Shown piece after piece: positions 45,018 to 57,439 of a stretch of 64,000 nucleotides of DNA. A model generated the notes under the pieces. That model saw only the letters and a program-made list of their open reading frames with translations, was not told the origin of the DNA and ran no database searches. Source of the stretch: Terfezia claveryi (taxonomy: Eukaryota > Ascomycota > Pezizomycetes > Pezizales > Pezizaceae); assembly GCA_015179025.1 (NCBI GenBank), contig WHUX01000136.1:62001-126000 (forward strand). The letters run 5' to 3'. The position numbers were made by a program, and so were the translations under genes. Each line of letters opens with the position of its first letter. Position 1 is the first letter of the stretch.

Positions 45018-45548
45018 TCACAACGCCATAGCAAGTGCTAACACACCGGCAGCCCCAAGAGCTCCAAGAACAACCGCACCTCTGTTAGGGGAGCTCGCGG
45101 TGTTTCCTACATTATTAGCCCACTCGGTTAACTTTTGGCTCGCCTCAGCTCGCAAGCTAGTTGGTAAGCTGTCAACCCACTGGCTCACTTGCGGTGGATA
45201 AAGCCCCGTCTTGATGTCGTTCCAGGCAGTGGTAGGGATTTGCAAATTGTCGACCTTGCTGCCCACGCTGTTGAAGAAACCGTCGATATCCGATGGAATG
45301 GCAGTGATGGTCGGGAGGACGTTCTCAAGCTCATTACCCACACTTGTGCGGTAATTTTTTACTTCACCGGCGATGCTGGTAGCCCCATTCTGGATATTTC
45401 CTATGACACTCGTGACTTTGTTTTCAATGTTCCCGATAACACTGGTGGCTTCGCGGGTATTGAGTATGGCGCCGTTCCCGTCTGCGCCCTGGGCAATAAC
45501 CGAGGCTATAGAAGTCAGGAGGAGAAGAGCTGAGGCCTTGAATTGCAT
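45018..45548 (-). CDS. Small secreted GPI-anchored protein, unknown function
   Basis: An intronless frame of 176 residues starts at MQFKASALLLLTSIASVIAQ, a clear signal peptide. Imperfect repeats (TSVIGNIENKV, TSVIGNIQNGA, TSIAGEVKNYR) suggest an amphipathic, helix-forming region. The C-terminus is a GPI-addition signal: a small-residue site (SSPNRG) followed by a hydrophobic end (AVVLGALGAAGVLALAMAL). It should be on the plasma membrane or cell wall. No named family recognised. The internal ATG is preferred over an upstream in-frame start because it gives the signal peptide at the N-terminus. Confidence 0.75.
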   Translation of the reverse strand: MQFKASALLLLTSIASVIAQGADGNGAILNTREATSVIGNIENKVTSVIGNIQNGATSIAGEVKNYRTSVGNELENVLPTITAIPSDIDGFFNSVGSKVDNLQIPTTAWNDIKTGLYPPQVSQWVDSLPTSLRAEASQKLTEWANNVGNTASSPNRGAVVLGALGAAGVLALAMAL

Positions 45549-48500
45549 GATTTGGCGGTCGGCTGAAGTAGCTGGCGGAGAATGCAAAAAGATAATTGGG
45601 GGAAGTATGGGATAGTATGGGAGGTAGTCCAAGTATCGATAAATTTTAGGTACTGCTTATATTAAGTGAAGTTGGAGTAAAAAATTATACCCCAGGTGTA
45701 GGGAAATCTTGCACTCTTATATAGAATGTCACCCACACAACAGCTACGAATCAATCTACTACTACAGATCTCGAAGTCAGCCGGACGGTACGTCCATTGG
45801 GCTGAATGAATCCGGTGGCAGTGTAATCTTTCATGGAGAGGTGATATCTGTTAACTTGTAGGCTTATAATCTATACCTACACGCGAGAGGACCACGTCAT
45901 GTAGCCCTACGGATGGCAATGTTCTAAGTACATGTAATCCAGTTGGGGCTTTGCTGTAACTATTTATATTCATTCGTCCAATGGAAAGTCCATGCTGGAA
46001 TTGCGCTACGACATCTGCTCACTGTTTCCTGATTGGTCGGACTCTCATCCTATACGTTCTAGGAATTAGTAACATCAATAGCTAGCATATTTGACAAGAT
46101 AGTATCATATATACCTTAAGTTGTGGCTATTATCACCAGGTAAGTAATGTAGAGTATGACCGATGCGAATACATGTATAGACTGGCTGCCAACTTACCAT
46201 AATGGTATACAACATACAATCATTGCAATATTTCAAAGTATAGCTCTGAAGGGGAATGTACGCAGCTTTGTTCGGAATCGGATCGGCAGAATTATAGCCG
46301 CATACCCAGCCGTTAGTTGCTATCCCCAGGGGTCTCCTCCGCGATTTAGATCCCAACGGGAAGTGTATCATGCTGTTTATGTTATATATAACAAACACAA
46401 GGTACATATATATACGTAACCCAGAAATGACAGGACGATGCAGACGTGAAGTATGTACTATCTTTTCCATGCCCGAGATTGCGAGGACTAGTGTAAGCCA
46501 ACATTAGCGTAGCATTCTTTGTCAAAGTTTCTGTCGTAGTTACTAGGTCATAAGTGTTGGCACGAGTCTGCCAGTATTTGAAGTAATCCCAAAATGAGCA
46601 ATTAACTCAATTACCCTATCTTTCCTGAATTCGAATAGCCGAGAGCTTACTACCATCAGGATTTATGACATTGGGTTCAATGATACATTCTCTAGGGAGC
46701 GTGGAATTTGAAGAAGGAGTAATGGCGTTGTCATACAAATTCAATTGGGTAAGGTACTTACATAGCAACCAGCCTCAAAAATTTCACGCTGATCAGGAAA
46801 GGTGGGAATACAAGTGAATCACATACGCCTTATGGGCTTGATAAGTACTTATTGTTAGAGACCACAAGGAAGCTACTTCGTTGGTGCTGGTAATTTTTTA
46901 ATAATTTTTCAAAGTAGGCATGTTTTGGCTTGCTAACACTTATGACCACTGACTATATATCATAACCATTGATTTTGGGTACATGCATAAAGTTGTGTAA
47001 AACATCGAGTAAGTAAGTACAAATGGGACTCAAAGTTTCTACCTAAGTGGCCGTACACGTGTACATGATATGTATAACTTCCACCCAATGTTACAACCAA
47101 TAACCCTCCTCGGCATTTACGCTGATGTACAGTACAGTCACCCATCATCCATTTAACCAACTTACGCCTCTCCGAAACAAACTTAGAAAGTCAGGATGCC
47201 AACACCAGCCCCGACAGTCCTTCATGCCTGCAGAAGGATCTATACTATCACGAAGACAGGAAAAGCTTGGAGACCAGCACTCGTTGGACAGAGAAGATGA
47301 TTTCGTGGGCCATACCTGTACACGTAGGGAGTAGTAATATGGCCAGTTTGTGTGATCCTAGTGGTTGAGGTTCCCGCAAGGATATTGTTCCTCTCTACAG
47401 AATAATCCAGCAAATCAGAGTTGAGATCAGTCACAACAGCCAAAACAACATTGTTGAAGTGGTTTCTTCAACAAGAACCTGAGCACCCATCCTAAAGTTG
47501 ATACCAGATGTGGAGATGCTGTCGTACTAGCTGTTGTAGAGGTGGCCGGTGCCAAAGCGGAGAGAGGGGGTGTGGGAGTTGAAGTTGTACCAGTAGTTGT
47601 GATGGTAAGTGACTTGTAGTGTACGTGTGAATAGAGATTTAGAAGGACACTGATTATAATTTCAAGGGCCAGGATACCCTATATGGAGCCTCAAAAGCGT
47701 TGCTCTCAGAACGGCCGATGATGGAACCCTTCCAGTGGCTTGAGAACTTTCTCCAACTGTAGTCACAGGCATGGGTGATGTCAAGAACTTAGAAGTCAAT
47801 CGTAATCACCCTTACTGCCACCCATTGCTAGTTCGCTACTCAACACGGGCAAAGCCCAAAGAAGAAGATAGAGAAGTGAAAAATAGGACATCAAGCCAAG
47901 TGACTGGAAGTCACAGTGGTCAATCCAGATGTTGGTAGAAATATTCAACGCAAGGGCATCACCCTTACTGGGGAGTGAGTTTAAGGGTTATGGGTGATGA
48001 CGTTCTTCTGGGCTTTTGATCCTGAAGCTACTGGTCAACAAGCCGGAGTTGGAACCAACCCGAAGAATGGACTTGGTGCTGGCGATGTTAATACTGATCT
48101 TGATGACAGCTGCATGTGCCCGAAACCGTGGTCCTCAAGGTCGCGCAGTCCGTCACTGTGACCGCTGCTGGGCGAGCTGGGCTGCCTCCACCAATGTCCA
48201 CCATTAAGAGTAGTATAACCAATGAGCGGCCCTTAATGGCTACTGCGAGAGCTGCCAAAACGGCGCCAACGGATACGTAAGTCTTCACTGTGTGATAAAG
48301 TTCTTCGATCAGAGAAGTAATAGGTGCCCGGCACAGTATGGCCAGTTGATATGCTTCTGGGAATGGGATGTCTGCTCAATTAAGAAGCAATACCCAAGGG
48401 GCGTAATTGCTGCTTTTATATCCTTCTGTGCCCTCTTCGGCTTAAAAGAGAGCGAGGTGATGAACGAGTCTAATTACGCCAAATTAGTACAGTACTCTGA

Positions 48501-49587
48501 GTCAGAGTGAAAAAACTAAGTAGGATATAACAGGACTCACAAAAAAAAAACTAGCGAGCATGATCTTTGTCTACTAGTCCTATCAATATCACATCTATTG
48601 GATGACCTGGTGATTAAGAATCATGGTTTCAGGGTAACGTTACCTATCCCCAAAAGTAACCACTGATATATCATTGAATACATACCGATCTTATTTGCAG
48701 GCTCCTACCCCCACTAGCAGATGCCAAAGAATCAGTCTCATACCAAATTACGGTGGCATACAAGCCTACTTTTTTCTAAAAATCAACTACTAAACAAAGC
48801 CAGGCACCTTTGTCTATGCACGCGAGGTTATCGCCGGAGAACTAAATGAGCTCAAGAATGTTTATAACCCCAATCCCAACCTCCAACCTCAGCGCCCCAA
48901 CTATAACCCTTGCCCTTGGGAATCGCTCCTGTATTTTCGTCACTGGTACCCACTTCCAATAACCCTGGATCCCAAGTCCTTCAAATCCACGTGATTGGAC
49001 TACTTTCAGGTTAGCACCTTTTTGGGGGCAATGCAATATACGTTGCAGTGAGAACAAGTCACATAGCCAGAGACTATATCTGTTTCCAGCTCAGCTGAGC
49101 CGTTCATATCAAATCCCCACACTCTGAACCACCCTACAAATGCCCTCTACCTTATATGATTTTTCGTCTCAGCGATATTTATACTACATACTATACTCTC
49201 CCAGAACAGGTAAAGGCCAGTCGAGCGGCTAAATCGGAATCACGTGGATGAATTGATGATATGGTTGAAAAGCACGTGTGTTACACCTCTCATCATACCT
49301 GCTTGCAGCGATGCCACACACGTAATTACAGCAAATACCTGCTTGCTATAGTTTCATTGCGTTATCCCTCTTTTAATGTATATATAGAGTGTTGGGTACA
49401 CCCCCTGAGTAGACAAGCACGAAAAAATATACTCGCATATACATACACACTTATACTCTCACATATACGTATACATATCTGCACACTCATACATATACTT
49501 ACGTACCTACATTTCACGTACTCTCACATCCTGACACTCACTTACAGTCATCACACGTACATATCTCAGGTGAAGTGGTCCTTCATT
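45549..49587. other. Gene-poor region, 4 kb, with possible secreted-protein remnants
   Basis: No intact gene. On the minus strand about 47,430–47,620 codes a Thr/Ser/Pro-rich stretch (TITTTGTTSTPTPPLSA) and 48,100–48,288 codes a signal-peptide-like VGAVLAALAVAIK plus VTVTDCATLRTTVSG, without connecting frames. These may be fragments of a dead wall protein. Tata/cata simple sequence occupies 49,430–49,530. Confidence 0.35.
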
Positions 49588-49981
49588 GGCCATTTATCTA
49601 TCCATCCGTTGCTAGTGTTGCTTATTCATAACCTTGTCATTCCCAACAGGTTATGAAGGGCTAATGTTAAATATTCACCGAAAGATCAATTCAACCTCCA
49701 CATAAAATGCAGAACAACGAAGTCGAAGCAAGCAGCTCCGCAGCAAGCGGCCCTGCACCCACCACATTTTTTCCTATTGGCTCAGCAGCGACAACATTGC
49801 TTCCTTTCCAGATTCGAGAGATACATTCTCCCATGACATCCTTTTCTTCTATGATACCCCCCCATCCACTACTATAAGTAGATCTTATGCCCTTTCAAAA
49901 GACTTTCTCCCGGCCGAAGTCAACCTCGATAATATTGAGCCTCTTGACGGACTAAGGAACTATGGAGATTGGGCATCACAG

Positions 49982-50803
49982 ATGATAATGGTGTTTGACG
50001 CCATGAATGTATTAGATATCGTGGTTGATGGAGCTCAACTCGATCCTAATGCATCTTCAGCTGATAAGGAGGGCTATCAGGCACTTTCAAACCACGCATT
50101 GCTAATTCTGATACAAGTCATTAGCAAACCAATTCTTAAGAAGGTCTCTAGATACAGATCACCTCACTTAATTTGGAAGTATCTCAAGGAGACTTACGTT
50201 ATGGATACTTCCTTCACTTTGGTTCACCAGATCGCAGGCCTCTGTCTTCTCTTTACCAAGTTAGATAAAGACAAGCCATTGTCCAATTTCATGGATAAAT
50301 TTGACGAGCAATGGAGCAGGGTCTATCAGGCGTCAGGCGGACCTGATCCATATAGGCAGAAATTCAAAGCATTCCTTGAAGAAGACTTCGCTAAGAGGGA
50401 CTTCTTACTGGCTGCTTTGAGCCAAAGTTATCCGAATCCAGTGTACAAGATGACTACAAATTCAAATCTTACCTATTCAGAGGTAAGACGTCTTATGTTG
50501 GGGCTTGCCTCCAACAACCAACTTGAAGACTCTTACGGCGATACAGCGCTGTTTACGAGTAATAAGCGCAAGTTTGGTAGGGGGCGCAAATCCCCTTCCG
50601 AATCTAGTAAAACTTGTAGCTACTGCAAGAAGCACGGTGGAACCTCCCTCGGTCACGTCTGGCAGGACTGTCGGAAGCTCAAGCGCGACCAGAAACGAAA
50701 GCAAGACAGAGCTGAGAAGAACCAGCCCTCTAATCAGCAGCAAGGTTCTTCTAATCAAGGCCTTATTGCTGCTGCCTTCATCTATCCCGAGAATTGGATA
50801 TAG
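49982..50803 (+). pseudogene. Copia gag polyprotein (UBN2-type) of the remnant
   Basis: The frame, open upstream to about 49,750 (SYALSKDFLPAEVNLDNIEP, LDGLRNYGDWASQM), codes the copia gag core: a capsid-like region with YRSPHLIWKYLKETY and LDKDKPLSNFMDKFDEQW. It ends with a zinc-knuckle-like CSYCKKHGGTSLGHVWQDC and a basic tail. The knuckle has extra residues between the second Cys and the His. A frame break near 49,760 separates it from a candidate start at 49,708. Confidence 0.7.
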
Positions 50804-51483
50804 ATCAGTCTAATGTCAGTACCTCATTTTGACACATCTGCAACGTCTCACATACATCGATGTAGGGCAATTTGAACACGTTAAGCCGAATATCGGACTT
50901 GTGAGCGTAGGAGGGGATACCTCCCTTTCCGTGGAAGGAATTTGTACTGTTTTTTTTGCACTTTATCCTTCCTGACAATGTCCATGACGTTAAATGTTGT
51001 TCGTCTTAACTCTGTTTTATATGCTCCGTCCTTGGGGTCATTCGTTATAGTCATGGAATGTGTTGAAATCTACCTAAGGGGTATTTAATGAAGGCATTTG
51101 GCAATAGGATTATTGTGTCTAGTCCTGAGCTTTCTGGGTTTTCCCTGTACCTATGGCTGAATTTAAAGGCATTCTTCCATTTGTTGCTCAACGAAAAGAC
51201 TGCTCCTTTCTTGCCTCGAGATTCGAACCCGCTTCTGCTACGAGCCTCTGAATCTTTGGATAAGGCCTCTAATTATAAGAAGACTAAGACAGAAACACAT
51301 ATATCTCGGCAGTCCTCGTTTGCCTTCTGGCACAGCATTCAGGTAAAGTAATCCGCAAGGCATATGAAGACGGCTCTATTATACCTGCAATGCCTGCTGA
51401 ATTCGCTTGCAGAGCGTGCATAATATCGAAGTCTGTTAATACAGTCCCGCAAGGCCTTTCTCAAGGCAGATCGACTCGGCCGT

Positions 51484-51684
51484 TTGAGCTTTTATACAGC
51501 AAAACATTCCATTCCCTCCTACGGAGATTCTCAATATTATATCACTTTTATTGATGACTTTACTCAGATGGGCTGGATTTTCTTCTTGAAGAACAAATCG
51601 AGTGCTGTAATAGCTATCCAGAAATATATCAGTTTTATAGAAAGACAGTTCCAGACCACTGTCTTATGCTTTATAACTGATTAA
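51484..51684 (+). pseudogene. Copia integrase core fragment
   Basis: YYITFIDDFTQMGWIFFLKN is the start of the rve integrase core, with the first catalytic Asp in IDDFT. The frame stops at CFITD just before the second catalytic Asp would be followed by GxEF. Confidence 0.7.
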
Positions 51685-51822
51685 CAGTAGTGAATATGTA
51701 AAAGCTGACAATTTCTCAGATCCAAGCCCATATTCTCACCAACCGACGGCCATTCATCTATCCATCCGTTGCTAGGTCACTATTCATAACCTTGTCATTC
51801 CAACGTATGTAGGGGTGTTGCT

Positions 51823-51836
51823 GTGCCAACCAGACC
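51823..51836 (+). repeat. Copy of the dispersed sequence next to the copia LTR
   Basis: GTGCCAACCAGACC, 13 of 15 bases plus one change and a lost end, lies 19 bp beyond the right LTR piece. No clean duplication. Confidence 0.4.
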
Positions 51837-52060
51837 TGGTACGAAAATCCCGATTACGTTAACGCGAAAACGTCATGGCCATCATGTCATCAACATGTAG
51901 TCATTCTAGGATTTTGGCATTGATGTTCTTATTCCCACTAGTATGAATGATGACCCCTCCCAAGCCTATGATGCTAAGCGACAATATGATATGGACATAG
52001 GGTACGGAGTACGAAAACTAATATATGATTATTGATGTCAACAGGTACTAGGTCGCTTTA

Positions 52061-54180
52061 CCGCATCCACTGGTGAGCAAGACTCCATGTAAGTTTAGAG
52101 ACAGAGGTCGAGCTTATGCAGTAAGTGACGCTACAACGGTCCATTTTTTGGGGAAAAGTGCACAAGGTATCCGAGCGCAAAAATAGCGTGGATGATACCG
52201 TGCAAACTGATCTCCAAGACTCCATTTTTTTTAAAAAAACTATAACGCTAAGGATTTACATCGGTTTCAACCACCACATCCTTAGCCAAAACAACATATT
52301 CAACCTCTTCATCAGAATCCAACTCTTTTTCCCATGGCCCCACCACAAGATTAGGTAGCCCTCGTACATGCAGTTGATGGTCCTCATTACCAGTTGGACA
52401 AAGGGAAATACCAGTCTGCTTAAAAGCCTTAATAATTGTATTCTACTTGTGTTCATAAAGCTATAACTAGGTGGCTGCTACTGTATATGTAATTACAATT
52501 TAGTGATGTTTAATACTATTATCTTTATCCTCATTTGCTAACATTTTCTCTAGGATATCACTGATTTTATCCTTCACTAGCTTGTTAATAATAGTGTCTA
52601 TTAGTTGTATATATCTAGTACAGCCATCCAAAATATATACTGCAGTCACATCTAACTTTTTCATAACTTCAAAGACTACTTTAGACTTTTGTTTACTAAA
52701 AATATTTAATACAACCAACCATTTAGGCTGAGGAAGATATATTCTAGTTGAAGTCTTTGGAATCCTATATATATCATACTTTAGCTAACTTAATATAACA
52801 CTTTCATTACTATAAGTAGTAAGATTAAAGTACATATGTACCTCTAAACTATACTTTATTTGTTTAGTTCGACATGCTACACTTTCTTTAGTTGTATATC
52901 TATAAAAGATCAGGATTAGCTTGTATCATAAATATCTATTAAAACATGCTATAAGTATTAATATTGCTTGTCATTTTATCTATAAAATATGTTCAAAGTG
53001 AATTAGAACTATAGTTGTACCTTTTGTATCATAGGTATGAGTTTAAAGAAACTCAAGAGGAAGTAGAGTTTGATCTATATTGTAAATATAATATGGTTGA
53101 AAGTAAGAGGAGGTTGATAAGTATAAGTTGATAGGTTGTAATTTCTGCTGTATTTTCTGTAAAAAGCTTTGAACTGCTAGTATCTTCTCTGCTAGTATCT
53201 TTTAAGCTACTTTTATTTTAATATGCTAAAAAATATTCCACTACTCTCTAAACCCATTAAACTATCCTACAGAAAACTAACACTGATATATTACTTTATC
53301 CTGCTTATCACAATCCACCTGTTCAGGATAAAGCTGTTGAAAGATTTTTTTTTCCCTCTTATATAAACTATCACTATCCTACTGGCTTTCCTAGAGTATG
53401 TATTACTAGAAATTTCATATGCAGTACTTGTTCCATTTGAGGCCATTGTCCAACTTGTGCCTTTTCTACCATTCTTGATCTCTTCTATAATATAACAATT
53501 TCATCTTCCTTCCTTATCCATTATTGTAGCATGGCTCTTTCAATACCTAATTGCTCCAATACCCCTACAACTATTAGCTATATATTTACTAGGATATTTA
53601 CAACTGCTACTTACATCTTGTTCCATATCCCTTGTATCCATTCCCTTTATTCACATGACTACTATGAACTATAGTAATAGCACGCAGCTTAAACTCTCTG
53701 GTCCAAGACTTCCGTGTCTTTTTTGTTTTTTTAGAAACTTCTGACACATCCTCATCTACCCATTCCGAGGCCACATTCTCTGCTTCATCTCTAGGCTTCC
53801 GTACCTTTAATGAGGTAAGACTGCGTGGCTGTAAGGCTGTTGATTTTGCTCTGGGGCCCGGTCGAACTCTAACTTTCATTGAAGACATTGTTATTAGAGA
53901 GCAGATATAATAACAATTACTTTTCAAAAAACCGGACTATTATAGCTCACTTTACGTGGTATTATCTATATATTTTTGCGCTCAGATACCTGTGTGCTGT
54001 ACATTTTCCAAAAAAATGGAGTCTTGGAGATCAGTTTGCACGGTATCATTCACGCTATTTTTGCGCTCGGATACCTTGTGCACTTTTCCCCCAAAAATGG
54101 ACCGTTGTAGCGTCACTTACTGCATAAGCTCGACCTCTGTCTCTAAACTTACATGGAGTCCTGCTCACCAGTGGATGCGG
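52061..54180 (-). mobile_element. Pogo-like (Tc1/mariner) DNA transposon with 172-bp inverted repeats
   Basis: Both ends begin CCGCATCCACTGGTGAGCA. The inverted match runs about 172 bp (52,061–52,232 and 54,009–54,180) with few differences. TA lies outside each end (52,059–52,060; 54,181–54,182). The interior carries a minus-strand transposase remnant. Length (2,120 bp) suits an autonomous-size copy that has decayed. Confidence 0.88.
52262..53888 (-). pseudogene. Pogo-like transposase, degenerate
   Basis: ATG at 53,888 begins MSSMKVRVRPGPRAKSTALQ and reaches an HTH-like start KKTRKSWTREFKLRAI before a stop at 53,607. The middle is full of stops. Near 52,650 the DDE-domain signature is still readable as ILDGCTRYIQLIDTIINKLV. 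The C-terminal tail persists in fragments near 52,260–52,440 (GNEDHQLHVRGLPN). Pogo-type transposases cut and paste at TA; this copy cannot be active. Confidence 0.7.
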
Positions 54181-54182
54181 TA

Positions 54183-55510
54183 CTTCGATAGATGGATGAT
54201 CATAGACCCGACCCAAGAAACTTGCATATGCAGTCTGCAGACTCCTTTAAAATATGTGCCCTTCCCACGTAGCTGCAGCTGGCAACGTTGCTTTTCCGGG
54301 TCGTATTTCGGTAGAATTCAAACCGCCAAAAAGTCCTTTTTCAATACCTACACTTTCTTCAATCTTCAGTCTGGCTGCCCTTAAAATTTTAGGACTTTTA
54401 TTTGAGGGTATATAAGTTCCGAAAATCAGCCTCTAATTCGCGGTTTTTCTGCTTCAGGAATTGGTAACGAATGGTATACGATATGAACGATGTGGCAGTC
54501 TAATTGCTAATTGCTAGGGTCTTAGAAGAAATATTAATGCGTCATGCGAACTTCCCGAACCACAATTTACACTAAACACGCACTGTCGTCTGGGACAAAG
54601 AAAGTGACTGCACGGTCTTCATGAAGATGGTGGTAGTGAACAGTCTTGCAGGATCGCATTCGAACTATCAATGAGCATCTCAAGTGCCTAGGTAGCTATA
54701 TTGGAACTTTTCAAACGCATTGCCGAGCATAACCCACCCCGCTATTTTCGACACCGGGAGTGATTAGAGGCATGCCTAAGAATATTCAACAGAAAAAAAG
54801 AAAGAGTCGTGCCATATCCAGATGGTTGGTCGTCTGAAAAACAGTAAGTATGTACTTAGGCCCTGATGCAGCCGATCCCCATCACGTCAAGCCGCTAGCT
54901 GTTTTGTCTGAGACACAACAGTCTGTGCATGTGTGTGACAATAGACACATTGCTACAGTACCATAGAGAAGAGTGCATTATCTGGGTTCTCTGTGAGGTG
55001 TGCAAACGCCATGCATATGCCCCTCCTTCGCACGTACTGAAGCGCTAAGCTACCCGCGATGGTGAGTCGTGGGTAAGGCCTGCAGCGCGGTTCCACCATG
55101 CTCGTAAGTTGGGAAGCACTCATAATGCGGGTAAAGTAAGGACTACCTCCATGCCCCGCATCACTTTAGTGACCTCAAGCAGTGAACATTTGCCTCTTGG
55201 AGCGAGGACGTGCAGATTGGTAAAATTCGATTGGGTATCTCAGGTATCACTATGAGTGGAGAATCGAAGAGTGGCGGGGAGTTTTCTTGAAGAAGTTAGG
55301 GTTTTGCATCAACCTTTCTAATTACACGGGGAGGAGACGAGAGTACCTAGTGAGAGTACCTATTGGGAAGTGGGTTAACACCCTAACATGAGGAGGGAGT
55401 GGGGGAGGCGGGGTATGAAGCATGAAGCAGCCGAATGGACGTATAATAGCCCTAATCCCCGGAACACAGTATCCAATCCACTACTCTCCACCAGTGTCCT
55501 CCCATTCACA
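54183..55510. other. Intergenic region, 1.3 kb
   Basis: No gene seen; upstream region of the dehydrogenase gene. Confidence 0.55.
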
Positions 55511-56794
55511 ATGCCCTCTTCTCCTAAGATGACCGCAATGGAAGTCATGGGGGCTGCCTTTCTGTTGCTCCTATCGGTGATTTATCTCCCGGTGTATATT
55601 ATTGCACATCTTTCAATGCAATTCATGTATCTTCCCAGAACTCTCCACAGACATATATTCCACCCAACAAATATTCTCCAAAGGAAATACTTCGCAAAAG
55701 ATGCATATGCCATAGTTACTGGGGGGACCGATGGTGCGGGCAAGGGGTTTGTGGAGCAGCTCGCAGCCAGAGGGGTAAACTTTCTCTCTGTTACACCTTG
55801 CGGTTATTATTCAAGTGGCCGTCGTTTCAGTGACCCCATCCTTTCTTGAATCTGACAATAAGTCAACTCGATATAGTGGAATGTCATTGTTCATGGGAGG
55901 TCTCTGGATAAGATCAACGACATCATTACCTCGCTTCAAGTGCTCTACCCCAACCAAGTCTTCCTTCCACTCCGGTTAGACTGCACCGAAAATGAGATGA
56001 CAATCAAGCTCCCTGCGGCCTTGAAGCACTTCAAAGGTCTCGACATCCGCATCCTAATAAATAACGCCGCATACCTCCACCCTTGCGCCCAATTCGAGGA
56101 CCTTCCAATTAAGATGGTTGATGATGTACTCCGTACCAATGCTATCTTCCCAACTTTCATCACTCATTGCATGCTCAACTTCCGGACAGTTACCACAGAT
56201 CCCCCGGCTGTAGCTCTACCGTCCGAGAATGAAAGTGCCATTCATTCTGCTCCTAGCGAAGGGTCTTCAGGGAAAGGCGAGAGCATCAATTTAGCATGGC
56301 ACAGCACAGAGAGCCCCCTTCGCTTGATCGTAACAATTGGATCTGTTGGTGCTCTCTATGCTACCTCGAAAACATCCCCATACGCACCAGCTAAGTGCTA
56401 TCTTAATGCCTTCGCCTCTTTCCTTCGCTTCAGCCTTCAGTCGAAGGATATTGAGGTTATGAATGTTCAAACTGGGGCTCTTGACACCAAGATGTGGCCT
56501 GGAAGGAGAAAGTACATTATGATCCTTCAGCCTAACCAATTTGCCCGCAGGGTCCTAGACAAGGTCGGATTGGCTAAAATAGGACACGGGTGGGGTTGGT
56601 GGGGATGGAAAGCCCTAGGGCTCGGTGTTGATGAGTATGTAGCTGGAGGATCCGGAGTCTGGGTTCACTGGGGTCACCAAACCATGAACTTCATGCAGGG
56701 GCTTCTTCCAGGTGATGTATGGTGTGCTATCGGGGAAACAGTAATTACCAGGCTGGGCTACAACCCACAAACTTCTCCCTTGCTTGCCGTGTAG
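55511..56794 (+). CDS. Short-chain dehydrogenase/reductase, 3-ketoacyl-CoA reductase-like
   Basis: Two exons (55511–55774 and 55877–56794) join in phase to 393 residues. An N-terminal membrane segment (GAAFLLLLSVIYLPVYIIAH) precedes the Rossmann fold. The cofactor motif is TGGTDGAGKG, followed across the intron by WNVIVHGRSLDKI. NNAA replaces the usual NNAG; the serine lies in TIGSVGAL and the catalytic pair in SPYAPAKCYLNAF (YxxxK). A membrane anchor plus this core matches the ER very-long-chain 3-ketoacyl-CoA reductase / 17-beta-HSD type 12 group, though substrate is not certain. An insert of about 40 residues between NNAA and the active serine (rich in Ser/Glu) is unusual for the group. 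Confidence 0.85.
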
Positions 56795-57439
56795 ATGTGC
56801 GGCCTGACGGTTGGATGTATATGATATTCCTGCTCTCTTTGATTGGGGCTTGGGTTTTGTCTATTTTCCATTCTGCATAACGTAGCTAGCTCTTTTGCCT
56901 CTTGGACTCAGGTCTTGACGTGGTGTTGATTGCTGATTTTGTTTGTTTTGAGGGCCTATTGGGTGTGTTGTCTCTCAATCTCCATCTGAATAATGTATGA
57001 TTGCTCGCGTATTCATTCTATGCATTCCAAACCACTCCTGATATGCACCATGCCCCGGCCAACAACAGAAACCTGGTTGCCTTTGGGTCTTGGCACATCT
57101 GTCGTTGGCCAACTTAGAATCTGGTAACACTGAGGATGGCAACACGTTCTTTTCCCTAAACATCAAATAACACGCCTCCGTCACCGGCCTTCAGTCACCC
57201 TGCATGCGGTGGGATACTGACAAACGGTTGTGGCACAATTCCGTCCCATCCCTACTGATCAGTGCTCCTGTGTTCTTGTAGCCATCACACCTTTAAGGGG
57301 GTTTGCTACGCTGGGGTAGATTCCACATCAGCTTTGGACCAACAGAAGGAAAGGTGCTGCATCATTGCCTATTTTTCTTCCGCAAGGGCGGGCGATTATC
57401 CAACGTTACCCCCCTCGCACTTCTAGTTCATCAACAGAC
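56795..57439. other. Intergenic region, 645 bp
   Basis: 3' end of the dehydrogenase and promoter of the Cys-rich protein. No other feature. Confidence 0.55.

Larger units (their letters stand above)
49588..51804 (+). mobile_element. Copia-type LTR retrotransposon remnant
   Basis: A directly repeated LTR end (49,588–49,646 and 51,748–51,804; ctatccatccgttgctag…cataaccttgtcattc) brackets gag, a protease-like piece (VGGDTSLSVEGICTV, near 50,905–50,950) and an integrase piece. The left copy is followed by caggttatgaagggct, resembling the half-tRNA-Met primer site of copia elements. Reverse transcriptase and RNase H are missing, so this is an internal deletion. The 5' limit of the left LTR is not resolved. 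Confidence 0.75.

Noticed and set aside
48016..48510. Possible secreted protein gene
   Set aside because: Fragments with signal-peptide and Thr-rich character do not join, and there is no ATG for the best piece; mentioned only as possible remnants.
51210..51245. tRNA B-box-like ggttcgaatct on the minus strand in the copia remnant
   Set aside because: No A box or foldable acceptor stem at the right spacing.
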